From Protea cynaroides (taxonomy: Eukaryota; Streptophyta; Magnoliopsida; Proteales; Proteaceae): a stretch of 64,000 nt of DNA. The stretch lies in the NCBI GenBank assembly GCA_028583415.1, contig CM053267.1, positions 12,164,068-12,228,067 of the forward strand, in the 5' to 3' direction. Positions 33,995 to 45,727 of this stretch are shown one piece after another; positions within the stretch are counted from its first letter, which is position 1; every line of letters begins with the position of its first letter. Under the pieces are notes generated by a model. The model was given only the letters and a program-made list of their open reading frames with translations. It ran no database searches and was not told the DNA's origin. Position numbers and translations under genes: made by a program.

Positions 33995-36064
33995 CCTATC
34001 ATATCTCTCCCCCCCTCTTCTTCTCGCTACCGCCTCTCTTTCAGATTTCTCTCTTTTAATTTTTTTTTTCTTTTTTTTTCTCCTTCTCTCCCGATTCTTC
34101 TCGGTCTCTTTCTCTCTCTCGTTCTAAATTTTTCTGCCCCCTCTCTCTATTTCCAATCTCCTCTTCTATTCTCTCTCTCTCGGCCAGTCGAGGAGAAGAT
34201 CTATTTTTCTTCTCTCCTCTCTCTTTTCTTCTCCCCTCCCACTTTCCGTTCTGGTCCTCACTCCTCTTTCTAATTTTTTTGAGTTTTTTTTCTCTTTTCC
34301 TTCCTCTCCTCGATCTGCTATCTCTCTGATTTTTTTTTATTTTTTCTTCTCCTTCTCTCTCTCCATTTTTCTCGGTCTCTCCAGCCCTCTCTCTTAAACT
34401 CTCAATCTCTTTTTTTTTTTTTTCATCCCTCAAGATCTTTCCCAATCACTCCAGCCTCTGATTTTTTTTATTTTTCTTCTCCCTCCCCGTTCAGTCCCTT
34501 TCTTTCTTGCTTCTGATTTCCTCTATCTTTTTTTTCCCCTTCTCTCCCTCCATTCTTCTCGGTTTCTCCTCTTTCTAATTTTTTTTTTCGTACCGAAGAA
34601 GCTCCTCCCTCCTTTCTAATTTTTCTGCCCATCCCAAAGAAGATCCCCCTTTCTTTCACGGGTCCTCTTTCTTAGATTTTCGGATCTCCTATTTATTTTC
34701 TTCCTTTCTTCTCCTGCCTCTTCTCTTTTTCCAATCTCGGCTCTTCTTTCCTCTTTTTTTTTTAATTTCCATTTTCTTTTCTTTCCTTTCTCATCCCTCT
34801 CTCGGATTCTTTTCTTCCTCTATTATTCTCTCAATCTCTCTCTTTCTCTTTTTTAGATTTTTCTTCCTTTTTTCCTATAGAATCGGCCAGCTTTCCATTT
34901 CTTTCTTTCCTTGGTTCATTCCATGTTTGTCGATTCTCTATTGGTTTCCCTCCATTTATATGTAACCCCACATATCATATATGTATATATATAAATAATA
35001 TTATAATAATATAACATATATGTTAACATATATATATATATACCAACATGCTCATGGGTGAACCGGTTTGGCTTGGATTGACAAGGATTGACTGGGTTGG
35101 GCCAAGACTGGCTTGGGTTGAGCTGAGTTGACTAGGTTAGACTGGGTTTCTCTCGATCATTTCATGGGCTATTTTCGTTGCCATTCCGCATGAAATTTTT
35201 TGATAGCCTTTATTCCAAATTTTCTACGTTTACTTTGTAGAACACTAAAAATGAAGAATATTGGAACTTGAATCATCATATTTGAAAATAAAATGGTCAA
35301 CTTATGAATTTTTAAAGTTTAAGCAGGCCAATTATTGATAATTTGGCTGACCATTCTGCATGGGATCCTTCGGAGACTTCTACCAGAAATTCTTTATGTC
35401 CACTTTGTAGAGTACTAAAAATGAAACATAATGAAATTGAAATTACCTGATTTGGATATGGGGTGACCAAAATATGAATTTTCAAAGATTAAATGACTAT
35501 TTCCATGTGTAATTTTGCGTGGGATCCTTCGAAGACTTCTACCCGAGATTTTTTTATGTCCACATTGTAGAACATCACAAATGAAGAATAATGGCCTTGG
35601 AATCATCTGAATCCGACGTACAGTAGCAAAGATATGAATCTTTGAAGTTCTATCGATAATTTTGCATGCTTGCATGGGGCCCACCGGTGACCTTTGTCCG
35701 GGAATTTTTCACAACCACTTTGAAGAGGACTGAAAATAAGGAATATTGGCCTTTGAATCATCTGATTCCGATATCAGATGATCAAGATATGATGATTTGA
35801 AGTTTAAATGATAATGCATGCATCATGCGATAATTACGTAAATGCCCTTGCACTTCAAACTATGATATCTTCCTTGTTCGATGTCAGAAATTGTGATTCC
35901 GGTCTCATTTTGAAGATAATTTCACGACCTATACATCTGAGTAGGTAATATCCAATGACCCTGCTGTGGGGTTCATTAGAGTATCACCAACCTTTGGGTT
36001 AAAGGCCAGAAACCTGCCATATTGGTTCACTTATGCTGAGGGTGGTAAAAATGGGGTGCTTACA
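32383..36064 (-). repeat. TE3 right LTR (5' LTR), second part
   Basis: Colinear with 6406-10018: short-period array (32880-33130), polypyrimidine tract (33880-34910) with a (CT)n run at 33931-33987, TA-rich patch (34970-35042) and degenerate repeat (35180-35740). It ends GGTGCTTACA at 36064. Confidence 0.9.
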
Positions 36065-36069
36065 CCAAT
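36065..36069. other. Target-site duplication of TE3, right copy (CCAAT)
   Basis: CCAAT after the TE3 terminus, matching 4814-4818; TE2 LTR continues without loss from 36070. Confidence 0.9.
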
Positions 36070-37684
36070 ACTTCCCCTGATACCCTATCCATATCAGTAC
36101 GTATGCCCCTATTGGCGAATGCTTACAAACTGGGCTTGTAACTAACCAATCCTAGATGTCATCCATATGTATCCAAGGTCTTACCCCAGCATCCCTCAAT
36201 ATATCCATAGAGACATAACTGAGGTTCCTCGGCAGGGTCATAGACCACGCAGTCTGCGAACACCCCCTAATGCCCTACGACGTACTAGTTCAGCTAAGGT
36301 AACAGAGATACAACGATGTCAATGTAATGCATGATTTAGGGATCACACCCTTTTCCCACACAGCACAACAACCACACTCACAAACACATGTCTATTCCTA
36401 TCATCATCAGTAATAGAGTAAAACAATAAAATAAATATGCATGAATAGGAATAGAAATAATATTGGATGACATGTGAGATGCACATTACAATCATACAAG
36501 CATGGCATCAATCATAGCATTAAATAAAAGAAAGAATGGCTTGTTAGTTTAGGTCTTGTTTCCTCACCTTTGATCGTAGTATCAATCTCTTCTAAGCTTT
36601 GGAAATTAACTTGTACTGGTTGACAACCTAGACAATTTATGAACATAGATTAGGGTTTGATGGTATTAGGTTACAACAGTCTAAAAAATATAGTCTGACC
36701 TCAAAATAGGCTTTCTGCAATTGAGTGGTCAATGCAATGGTCGTAGGTATATCTCGACCATACATTGTGTTGTCAACTGTGTGGTCGTGCATCAAGCGAC
36801 CACTGATAAGTCTATACAACCCTGGGTAAACTTTTCGAGAGGTTGTGGTCAACTCACTAGTCACACACATAGTTGATCAGTGATACGACCACATAATTTA
36901 TTGGTTGTATTCTTGGGTCCTTCTCAGTCTATCCTTTGGTTCATCATCGAAACACCTCTTAGGGTCCTTCTATGGCCTTCATACCTTTTCGATTTCAATT
37001 TATAAGCTTCCCTAATCTATTTCCATGATTTCCTTTGAACTAGTTGGGAGATCCCATGATTTTAACCCCAAGTTTGGGTTCCACTTACTAATATGATGAT
37101 GGTGAATCTAGTTTAACTATTCCTATTATCTTCAGAGGTTAATCTCTTACCATAGGTTCCTTGCTGTAAGGGAATGGAACTAATCGATAAGCACTTGTGC
37201 AATTCCTCTTCAATCTTCTTCTCAAAATCTCCTTTTCCTTTTCCTTCTCTCTTAAATGTAGGGTTTAAAATTGATCCAAAAGAGTGAGAGAGGCTAAGGG
37301 ACATCCTCTATATAGAGGGAAGATCTCCATATATAGTTCAGGACTAATTAGGAGAGAGTCCTATGAAATTTAGAAAGTTTCTAAATTTTGGAGTCTGTTC
37401 TGGGTTTGTGTGGTCGACTTTATGGTTGTAAAACCCATCGACCACACAAATCAGAGTGTGCGACCACTCAATTGAAATTGATTGGTCTCACCTTCTGTTT
37501 GACTAGTCGGCTATACAACATCTATCAGTTGATCATACAATGAAAAATTCCTATTTTTAGCTTACCTAACTCGGTGGGTCCTTCACACGGTCAATCTGGT
37601 TGGTTCACTCGAGTCGGTAACAATGGAAAGACCTGACACAACACAGTTAAACCTAGTTAGTGACCGTGTCGTGCGGGCCTTACA
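36070..37684 (-). repeat. TE2 3' LTR, second part
   Basis: Continues the LTR interrupted at 4818 and aligns with 40360-42028, 52370-53953 and others. It ends GGCCTTACA, the reverse complement of the TGTAAG LTR start. A TATA-like TATATAG on the minus strand lies at about 37305-37312. Joined length is about 2.27 kb, like the other LTRs. It is more diverged from the rest than TE4-TE7 are from one another. Confidence 0.85.
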
Positions 37685-37697
37685 ACTCCCCCTTAAA
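37685..37697 (-). other. TE2 polypurine tract
   Basis: Minus-strand TTTAAGGGGGAGT abuts the LTR start TGTAAGGCC. Confidence 0.8.
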
Positions 37698-37739
37698 TAA
37701 ATTTCATCCTCGAAATTTATGTAGACCTTTAGAGTCGAA

Positions 37740-39675
37740 TAAGTGAGGATACTTTTTTCACATAGCGTTCTCTTCTTCCCACGTTATCTCTTATACATCC
37801 TGACTTCGCCAAGTAAGCTTAACATAATGAATGTCACGATTGTAAAGACACTGAACCTTTTGACTAGTGATCTCAAATGGTACTACTTTGAACATCAGGT
37901 CGTCAATAAAATCCGATGGATCCATAGTTAAAATATGCGTTGGATCTCTAATGTACGTCTTCAGTAGTAAAATATGGAATACATCATGTACACCAGACAT
38001 AGATGGTGGTAGTGCGAGTTGATACTCCACTTTTTGATGCTTAACCAAGATCTCATATGGTCCAATATATCTGGGACATAGCTTACCCTTCTTACCGAAC
38101 CTCTTCAAACCTCGCATAGGTGATATCATCAAGAAAACCTTGTCACCTACACTAAACTCAAGATCTCGGTGTCGATTATTTGCATACTATTTTTGACAAT
38201 TTTGAGCCATCTTTATCCTTTCCTTAATTATGTCAACTACTCGAAAAGTTTCTTCCACAAACTCTGGCCCTACAATTCTTCATTCTCCAACCTCATTCCA
38301 AAATAGAGGGGTTCGACACCTCCTCCCATACAACGCCTCATAGGGTGACATTTGTATAGTAGCCTAGTAGCAATTATTGTAGGTGAACTCGATCAATGGT
38401 AACTTTTCATCACAAGCTCCCTTAAAATCAATAGCACAAGATCATAGTATGTCTTCTAGAATCTGAATGGTCCTTTCCGACCGACCATCCGTCTGAGGAT
38501 GAAATGTTGTGCTAAACTTTAACTTCATTCCCATGGCTTTCTGTAATCCCTCCCAAAACTTTGAGGTGAATCAAGGATCTCTGTCAGACACTATACTCTC
38601 GGGTACGCCATGAAGTCTGACGATGTTATCCACATACAACTTGGCTAACCTCTCCATTGTATACTAGGGTAGTATAACAATGAAACGAGCTATCTTCATA
38701 AGTCGATCTATAATCACCCAGACTGCGTCTACAGACGTTAGAGTCTTTGGTAAACCCATAACCAAATCCATAGTAATGCAATCGCATTTCCAGGCTGGTT
38801 AAGGTAACTGCTGGAGTAGGCCTGCAGGTCTTTATCTTTTTGCCTTTACCTGTTGCCAATTTAGGCATTGAGATACATATCGAGTTACATCCGCTTTCAT
38901 TCCTCTCTACCAATATAGCTTCTTCAGATCATGATAAACCTTTGTACTTCTAGGATGTACTGAATATGAGGTAAAATGGGTTTTCCCCATTTGTTTATTT
39001 TTGATATTTGGATTTTCACTTTCAGGTACACACACTCTTCCTCTGAACCTTAGTACCCTTCTAGAGTCCAGAGTAAAATCAGGAGTCATCCTATCCTTTT
39101 TCAAATCTTCTTGCACTATCCTCAGATAGGGTTCCAATTGAATTGCCATTTTTACTTCTTCCATCAAACCAGGTACAATCTTCAATGTAGCAAACATATT
39201 TGAAAATCAATGAATCAATTCTAAGTTTGTCGCACCACCCGATTTATTGATCATGAATTGCTTATTGCCACAATTAAATACTCTTGTCGTGAGACACATG
39301 ACAGCATTTGTGCTAACTTCTTCTTCAGGCTTCCTTATCGCTTTTTGGCTCAGTGCATTAGCAACTACATTAGCCTTCCCTGGATGAAACTGGATATCAT
39401 AATCATAATCCTTTAGCAATCCCAACCACTTTCTTTGTCTCATGTTCAACTCCTTTTGGTTAAACAAGTGGATGAGACTTTTATGGTATGACTTAATCTG
39501 AAACTTATTACCATATAAGTAATGTCTCTATATCTTGATGGCATGGATCACTTCTGCTAACTCAAGTCATGAGTAGGGTAATTCTTCTCGTGTTCCTTTA
39601 GTCTCCTTAAAGCATACGCAATCACTTGCTCTCCTTGCATGAGAACACATCCCAAACCCAATCCAATGGCATCAG
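37740..39675 (-). pseudogene. pol: TE2 pol, C-terminal half (RNaseH-IN-chromodomain-like), broken and cut by TE5
   Basis: Read leftward from 39675: RNase H remnants (GLGCVLMQGEQVIAYA near 39620-39650, LFNQKELNMRQRKWLGLLKD near 39450), linker, and the integrase HHCC segment (HPRSTKVYHDLKKLYW near 38925). The catalytic core is broken into several frames between 38180 and 38900 (FHPQTDG-like and ALYG-like pieces recognisable). The C-terminal module SPRY/PRYIGPYEIL lies near 38060 and the chromodomain-like DIHYVKLTWRSQDV near 37800. Many frame changes. RT, PR and gag of TE2 are on the far side of TE5, outside the window. Confidence 0.85.
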
Positions 39676-42028
39676 TGTCACACCCCAATTCTGGTCTAAC
39701 CAAAATGGTGTGATGAACCACCAACAAACCAACGGTTCACCCAAGATCTCGTATAGGTCGTACCCACCATATCAGACCATACACACATTCCACATTAATA
39801 ATCAGAGGTAATAAACAAATAAGTAGAAGTATTACAGACAATGAACTGAGAGTCTAACAGTGATAAATAAGTATTTAATCCAATTATCTTCAAACCACAA
39901 GACATAAAAATAAATAATCAATTACATATCAGATGTTCAAATTATAACTAAACTTAAGCAAAAACACATTGGTTGCACTCGCATGATGAATCATGCACAT
40001 CTTCTTCAGCTTCTACGTCCTTCATAGCAACATGTCCATACGTCGATGCATTCATATATTCTTCAACAGTAGGACCTACATCATCAACTAAAAATATTCG
40101 ATATCGAAAGGGTGAGCACACATCATGGCTCAGTGAGCAAACAAAACAATGCAACAAACATATGCATGCATTCAATTCATATCTTTGGTCTGGTTTATAA
40201 GTTTGCAATATGTTATAGAATGGTTTGGTGGCCGCCGCACCTCTATACACGAGTGTATGAATCCACCCAATGGATCAAACACCATTGTCGTCCCACATGC
40301 ACCCACCCTGGAATAGAGATAGAGCTAAAGTGTCTGGATCAAACACCGCCAACACTACCCCTGATGCCCTACCCATACCAACATGTAAGCCCCTATTAAT
40401 GAGGGCTTGTAAACTGGGCTCGCAACTAACCAATCCGAATGCCAAATAGTGTATCCTAGGCCTCACCCCAGCATCCCTAAATACGTCCATAGAGATAGAG
40501 CTAAGGCCCCCTGGCAGAGTCAGAGACCACACGATCCAAGACCACCTCCCTTGATGCCCTATGATGTAATAGTTCTGCTAAGGTAATAGCGATACGACGA
40601 TGTTAGTGGGCAAGACTTGAGTAGAAATAGAGCTAGAGTCTAGTGATGAGGTCGAAGACCACCATGCCATGTCCTCCCCTTGATGCTCCACTCGCATCCA
40701 AGACACCAACCACACACATACATTCACATGCCTATTCCTAGCATCATCATCATCATCATCATCATCATGTTATAAATAAATAGAATTAAACATGCATGAA
40801 CAGTAATAGCAGGAATATTGGATCACATATGAGATGCACATTACAAGCATACAAGCATAGAATCAATCATGGCATTGGACATAATAAAAATAAAGCAATT
40901 TGTTATTATCCAATTAGTATAGGTTTTGTTCCCTCACCTATTAGCAATACTCGATCTCCTTCTAAGCCTTGAAATTTTCTTTGAATTGATTTAACAACCT
41001 AAAAGTTATATGAATTTAAGTTAGGGTTCATATGTGACATGTTACAGTAGTTGAAAATCGAAACAGAGCACTGATAGGTGTCTAATTGGTCCTATGGTCT
41101 CATGCAATATCAACCTTACTATCTACGATCGATACCCTATGGTCGCATATGGTGTGACTGTAGCTGCGACCATATGATTTCTGAAATCTTTTCGAATGCC
41201 TATGGTCAATCCTCTGGTCATACTGGTCATGCTATGGTTAACCGTAGCTGCGACCTTGAGATTTTTGGTCACAGTCTACATGAAATTTGAGTTCTTCCTG
41301 GGCCAATTCTTCTGTTCTTCAATGGGAAATTCTAAGGTCATCCTATGGCTTTCATTAGTAATTTCTTATCAACCCTAATCATCAAATTCACTCTTCATGG
41401 TTCTCCTTGGGATTTTCTCAAGAAAATCACATAGAACATAATAGGTTGATATTTTCTATCTTCCATAAAAGTCTTATACTTAGAGTTTTCATCTCCATAG
41501 ATTCGTTTCATACCTTTGCCTATGATAGAGAGCCAATTCTTCTCAACAAATTCTTCCCCTTAGCTTTTTCTCCTTCTCCTTCTCTTCCTTATCTTCTTTC
41601 TCTTTCTCAAGGGTTTACTAATGTTTTAAAAGAGTAAAAAAAGGCTGAGGGACGTCCTTTATTTAGATAAAATCTCTCCATATAGAGTCCTTTTTCAATT
41701 GGGAAAGCATTCCCTTAGTTTAGGAAAGTTTCCAAAACTGAGAGTCTGATCTAGGTTCTCACGGTCGATCATACGATCGCATAAACCGTCGACCGTAGGA
41801 AAGAAATCATCAATCGGGGGGTTCTGGATTTGATATTTTTTGTTCCCTTCCTTATGGTCAACCATACCTACCCGGGCATGCGACCTTAGGTATTTTTTAG
41901 TGTTTTTAACTCGATTCTCATACCTGGTTTATGATCTATCTTCACACGCTCGTTCTACTTGGTCCAGAAATAATGGGAAGACCTAACATGACACGGTTAA
42001 ACCGAGTTAATGGAGTGGGGGTCTTACA
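39676..42028 (-). repeat. TE5 3' LTR
   Basis: Starts TGTCACACCCC and ends GGTCTTACA on the plus strand, 2,353 bp. It aligns along its length with the TE4, TE6 and TE7 LTRs. It contains a (CAT)n microsatellite at 40743-40769 and the small frame (39954-40097). The TATA region (about 41650) is decayed. The insertion lies in TE2's RNase H region; ATCAG (39671-39675) is the expected target duplication but the partner is outside the window. Confidence 0.9.
39954..40097 (-). CDS. LTR-encoded conserved small frame, TE5 copy
   Basis: 144 nt, IFLVDDVG to HDSSCECNQCVFA and TAA. One replacement (Ser to Gln) within the Cys array relative to TE4, TE6 and TE7. The frame stays open a further 51 codons upstream to 40250 here, but the other LTRs do not support that extension. 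Confidence 0.55.
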   Translation of the reverse strand: MFLVDDVGPTVEEYMNASTYGHVAMKDVEAEEDVHDSSCECNQCVFA

Positions 42029-42043
42029 ACTCCGCCCCTCTTA
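42029..42043 (-). other. TE5 polypurine tract
   Basis: Minus-strand AAGAGGGGCGGAGT abuts the LTR start TGTAAGACCC. Confidence 0.8.
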
Positions 42044-42049
42044 TATAAA

Positions 42050-45000
42050 TTCCGTCCTCAAAATTTGCATACACCTTCCGAGTCGAATAGGTGAGGATAT
42101 CACTTCCGCATATTGTTCTCTTCTTCCCATGTAACTTCTTCTACATTTTGGCTTCTCCAAGTAACCTTAACATAGTAAATGTCAGGGTTGCAAAGACGTT
42201 GCACCTTTCGGCTAGTGATCTCAAAAGGTACTACTTTGAACGTCAAATCTTCATTTAAATCTGATGGATCCATTGTTAACACGTGTGTTGGATCTCTAAC
42301 GTACTTCTGTAATTGTGAGACATGGAATACATCATGTACACTAGACATTGATGGTGGTAGTGCTAACTGATATGCGACTTTTCCACGTCTATCTAGAACT
42401 TCATAAGGTCCAATATATCTGGGACACAGCGTTCCCTTTTGTCCAAACCTTTTTAAACCACGCATAGGAGATATTTTAGAAATACCTTATCACCTATGGT
42501 GAATTCGAGATCTCTGTGTCGATTATCTGCATATTGCTTCTGATGGTTCTGAGCTATTCGGACTCTTTCCTTGATTATGTCGACTACTCGACAAGTCTCT
42601 TCAACAAACTCTGGTCCAACAATACTCCGTTCTCCAACTTCATTCCAAAACAAAGGAGTTCGACATTTCTTACCATACAGTGCTTCATAGGGTGACATCC
42701 GTATAGTCGCCTGATAGCTATTATTATAAGCGAACACAATCAATGGTAATTTCTCATCCCATGATCCTTTGAAATCAATGACAAAAGCTCGAAGCATGTC
42801 TTCTAAAATCTAAATAGTACGCTCCGACTATCCATCTGTCTGAGGATGGAATGCAGTACTAAACTTCAACATTGTACCCATAGCCTTCTGTAATCCTTCC
42901 CAAAACTTTGAGGTAAACCGTGGGTCTCTGTCAGACAAAATACTTTCAGGTACACCATGTAATCCGACAATATTATCTACATAAATTTTAGCCAACCTTT
43001 CTAGGATATACTGAGGTCGTATAGCTATGAAACGAGCTGTCTTGGTCAAATGATCTACAATCATCCAGACCGTGTCAACTACTCGGGGAGTCAATGGTAA
43101 CCAAGTGACGAAGTCCGTAGTGATGTAGTCCCATTTCCTTGCTGGTTCTAGCAGTGGCTGCAACAATCTTGTAGGTCTTTGTCTTTCAGCCTTTAGCTGC
43201 TGACAATTCAAGCATTGAGACACAAATTTAGCTACATCCACTTTCATTCCTCTCCACAAATATAGTTTCTTCAGATCTTGATACATCTTCGTGCTTTCAG
43301 GGTATACCGAATAAGCGGTGGTGTGAGCTTCCTTCATTAGTTCGTGTCTAATATCCAAGTCTTCATTTTCAGAAACACATATCCTTCCTTTGTATCTTAG
43401 TACCTTTTCAACGTCCAAGGTGAACTCAGGAGTAGTCCTACCTTTCTTGAGGTCTTCTTGCACCGTTCTCAGATAAGGGTCTGATTTAATAGCTGCTTTT
43501 ACTTCGTCCAATAGATCAAGTATAATCTTCATTGTAGCAAACATGTTTGAGAATAAATAAATAAACCCTTGGTCAATTGATTCATTCGGAATATCAATCA
43601 CGAACTGCTCTTTACTGTAGTTAAATACTCTCCCTGTGACACATGCCATAGCATTTGCACTAGCTTCTTCTTAGGATTTTGTCATAGCTTTCCTGCTTAG
43701 TGTGTCAGCAACTACATTAGCTTTTCCTGGATGATACTGGATATCATAATCATAATCCTTCAATAATTCCAGCCATCTTCTTTGTCTCTTGTTCAACTCC
43801 TTCTGATTAAAAAGATAAGTAAGACTCTTATGATCTGATTTAATCTGAAATTTCTCTCCATACAAATAATGTCTCCATATCTTGACAGCATATACCACCG
43901 CTGCTAATTCGAAGTCATGAGTGGGATAGTTCTTCTCATGTGTCTTCAGTTGTCTTGAGGCATACGCAATTACTTGTTCTACTTGCATAAGCACACATCC
44001 TAAACCTAACCTAAACTCATTGGTGTATAGGGTAAATGGTTGTCCTGGGATCGAAATAGTCAAGATGGGAGCGGATATCAATCTAGCCTTCAATGTTAGG
44101 AAACATTCTTCACATTTATTGGTCCAAACAAACTTTTCTCCTTTCTTTGTCTGACTAGAGAGAGGTACAGTGATTCTAGAGAAATCTTCCACGAATCATC
44201 GATAATAACCAACTAAACCTAAGAAACTTCTGATTTCTGCAACATTCTTAGGTGCTTCCCATTTCAGAATGGCTTCAATCTTGCTAGGATCCACTTTAAT
44301 TCCTTTAGCGGATACAACATGGCCTAAGAAAGTTACTTCATTTAGCCAGAATTCACACTTTGTAAATTTTGTGTAAAGTTTCTCTTTTCTAAGTCACTAC
44401 AAAGCGGCTCTTAGATTTGTGACATGAGTTTCTTTGTCTTGGAGTAGACTAGTATGTCGTTAATATATACAATGATTGACGTATCCAACATATCATGGAA
44501 TACCTGATTCATGAGTTCCATAAAAGTTACGGGTGTATTAGTCAATCCAAAAGACAACTAAAAATTCATAATGTCCATATCTGATTCTGAATGCTGTCTT
44601 TGGAATATCACCTTCCTTATCTTCAACTGATGGTATCCTGATGGAAAATCAATTTTGGAAAACACTTTGGCACCTTGCAACTGATCGAACAAATCATCGG
44701 TTCAAGGCAACGGGTATCGATTCTTGATTGTAAGCCAATTCAATTCTCGATAATCTATACACAGTCGAACACTACCATCTTTCTTTTTCATGAATAAAAC
44801 TAGCACTCCCCATGGTGATATGTTGGGTCTGATATAACCCTTGTCGTGTAATTCCTGTAATTGTACCTTCAGTTCCTTCAGTTCAGTTGGAGCCATTCGA
44901 TAGGATGTTTTCGATACTGATGAGGCTCCAGATATAAGATCTATAATGAACTCTGTCACTCGGTCGGGTGGTAGTCCTGGTAGTTCCACATGAAATACAT

Positions 45001-45342
45001 CCAAAAAATTACGCACAACTTCAATATCCTCCATTCGTGGTGCTTCCTTGGTGAGGTCGATCACGGATACTAGATACCCAATTCCCCCTTTCTCGAGGCA
45101 TTTTCTAGCCTTCAATGCAGAGAGAATGAGTTTTTGTTTACGGAGAAGTTTGGTTCCCATAAAACTAAACTCTGCTCCTTCCTTGTCTTTAAATGTCCAT
45201 TTCTTTCCCACACATAATAGGTTTCCAGATTGCCGAGCTAACCAATCCATTCCCAAGATAACGTCAATGTCTACCATCTCAAGTTGAATTAAGGTTGCAT
45301 CCAAAATCTTTTCGCCGATAAGAACTGGACGTAGTCCATAAC
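42050..45342 (-). pseudogene. pol: TE5 pol (PR-RT-RNaseH-IN-chromodomain-like), broken and cut by TE6
   Basis: Read leftward: protease C-terminal part (VILGMDWLARQSGNLLC near 45250), RT start (MKKKDGSVRLCIDYRELN near 44770), then RT catalytic box. Here the box reads YIND instead of FIDD (44451-44470), so the first catalytic Asp is Asn. RNase H near 43680-44100; integrase HHCC near 43250-43330; catalytic core WDYITTDF (about 43110), SDRDPRF (about 42930) and FHPQTDG (about 42830). GPYEVL near 42400; chromodomain-like YYVKVTWRSQNVEEVTWEEE near 42150. A stop follows FHPQTDG (about 42826), and the RT has stops and a frame change between 44200 and 44700. Protease N-terminus and gag are beyond TE6. 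Confidence 0.9.
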
Positions 45343-45718
45343 TGTAAGACCCGTATCGAACTAACCGGTCTTACCACCTTGTACCAGATCTACCTATCAT
45401 GGTTGAGCCAAATGGACCAAGTGCGTGAAGGAAATAACAAAATCAGGTATTAAACTGACCCAAAAATAGTAAAATAGAGGGCAGGGTTGCATACCCAGAT
45501 AGGCAGGGTCGGACCCCCCTCATTAGGAAGTCAGACCCCTGAAATTTTGACCGGGGGTCAGACAATTTAGACCTGAGGGTCGACGGGATCTCCGACCCCC
45601 TCATCGACCCCCTCATCGACCCCCTCTTTGCTGACAGAAACCGTAAATAGGAAACTTTCCAAATTTTAAGGGGATTCTTTCCTAATCTCAATGGGACTTA
45701 TTGTGGGAGGTTCAACTC

Positions 45719-45727
45719 TATAAATAG
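45719..45727 (+). promoter_or_regulatory. TATA box of TE6 5' LTR
   Basis: TATAAATAG at position 377 of the LTR followed by GACGTCCC, identical in arrangement to TE4 (20771). Confidence 0.75.

Larger units (their letters stand above)
4819..36064 (-). mobile_element. TE3: large non-autonomous LTR retrotransposon (LARD-like, Tat/Ogre-type primer)
   Basis: Two long direct repeats (4819-10018, and 18802-20406 continued at 32383-36064) have TGTAAGCACC...GTCCTCACA termini on the minus strand. They flank an internal region with a tRNA-Arg primer site at its right end and a purine tract at its left end, so the element points leftward. A 5-bp duplication CCAAT borders it. Removing TE4 gives about 19.3 kb: LTRs of 5.2 and 5.3 kb and about 8.8 kb internal. 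No gag or pol similarity is visible anywhere inside. It must have been moved by proteins supplied in trans. Over the first 220 bases the LTRs differ at about 13 positions, so it is not recent. Tat/Ogre membership is inferred from the primer type and the very long LTRs. Confidence 0.9.

Noticed and set aside
36637..36870. 77-codon minus-strand frame resembling a small secreted protein
   Set aside because: Lies within the U3/R part of the TE2 LTR; not conserved as a frame in other LTRs.
40743..40769. (CAT)n microsatellite as an independent feature
   Set aside because: The same microsatellite occurs at the corresponding place in other family LTRs (21657, 31309, 46607, 52737, 62145), so it is part of the LTR.
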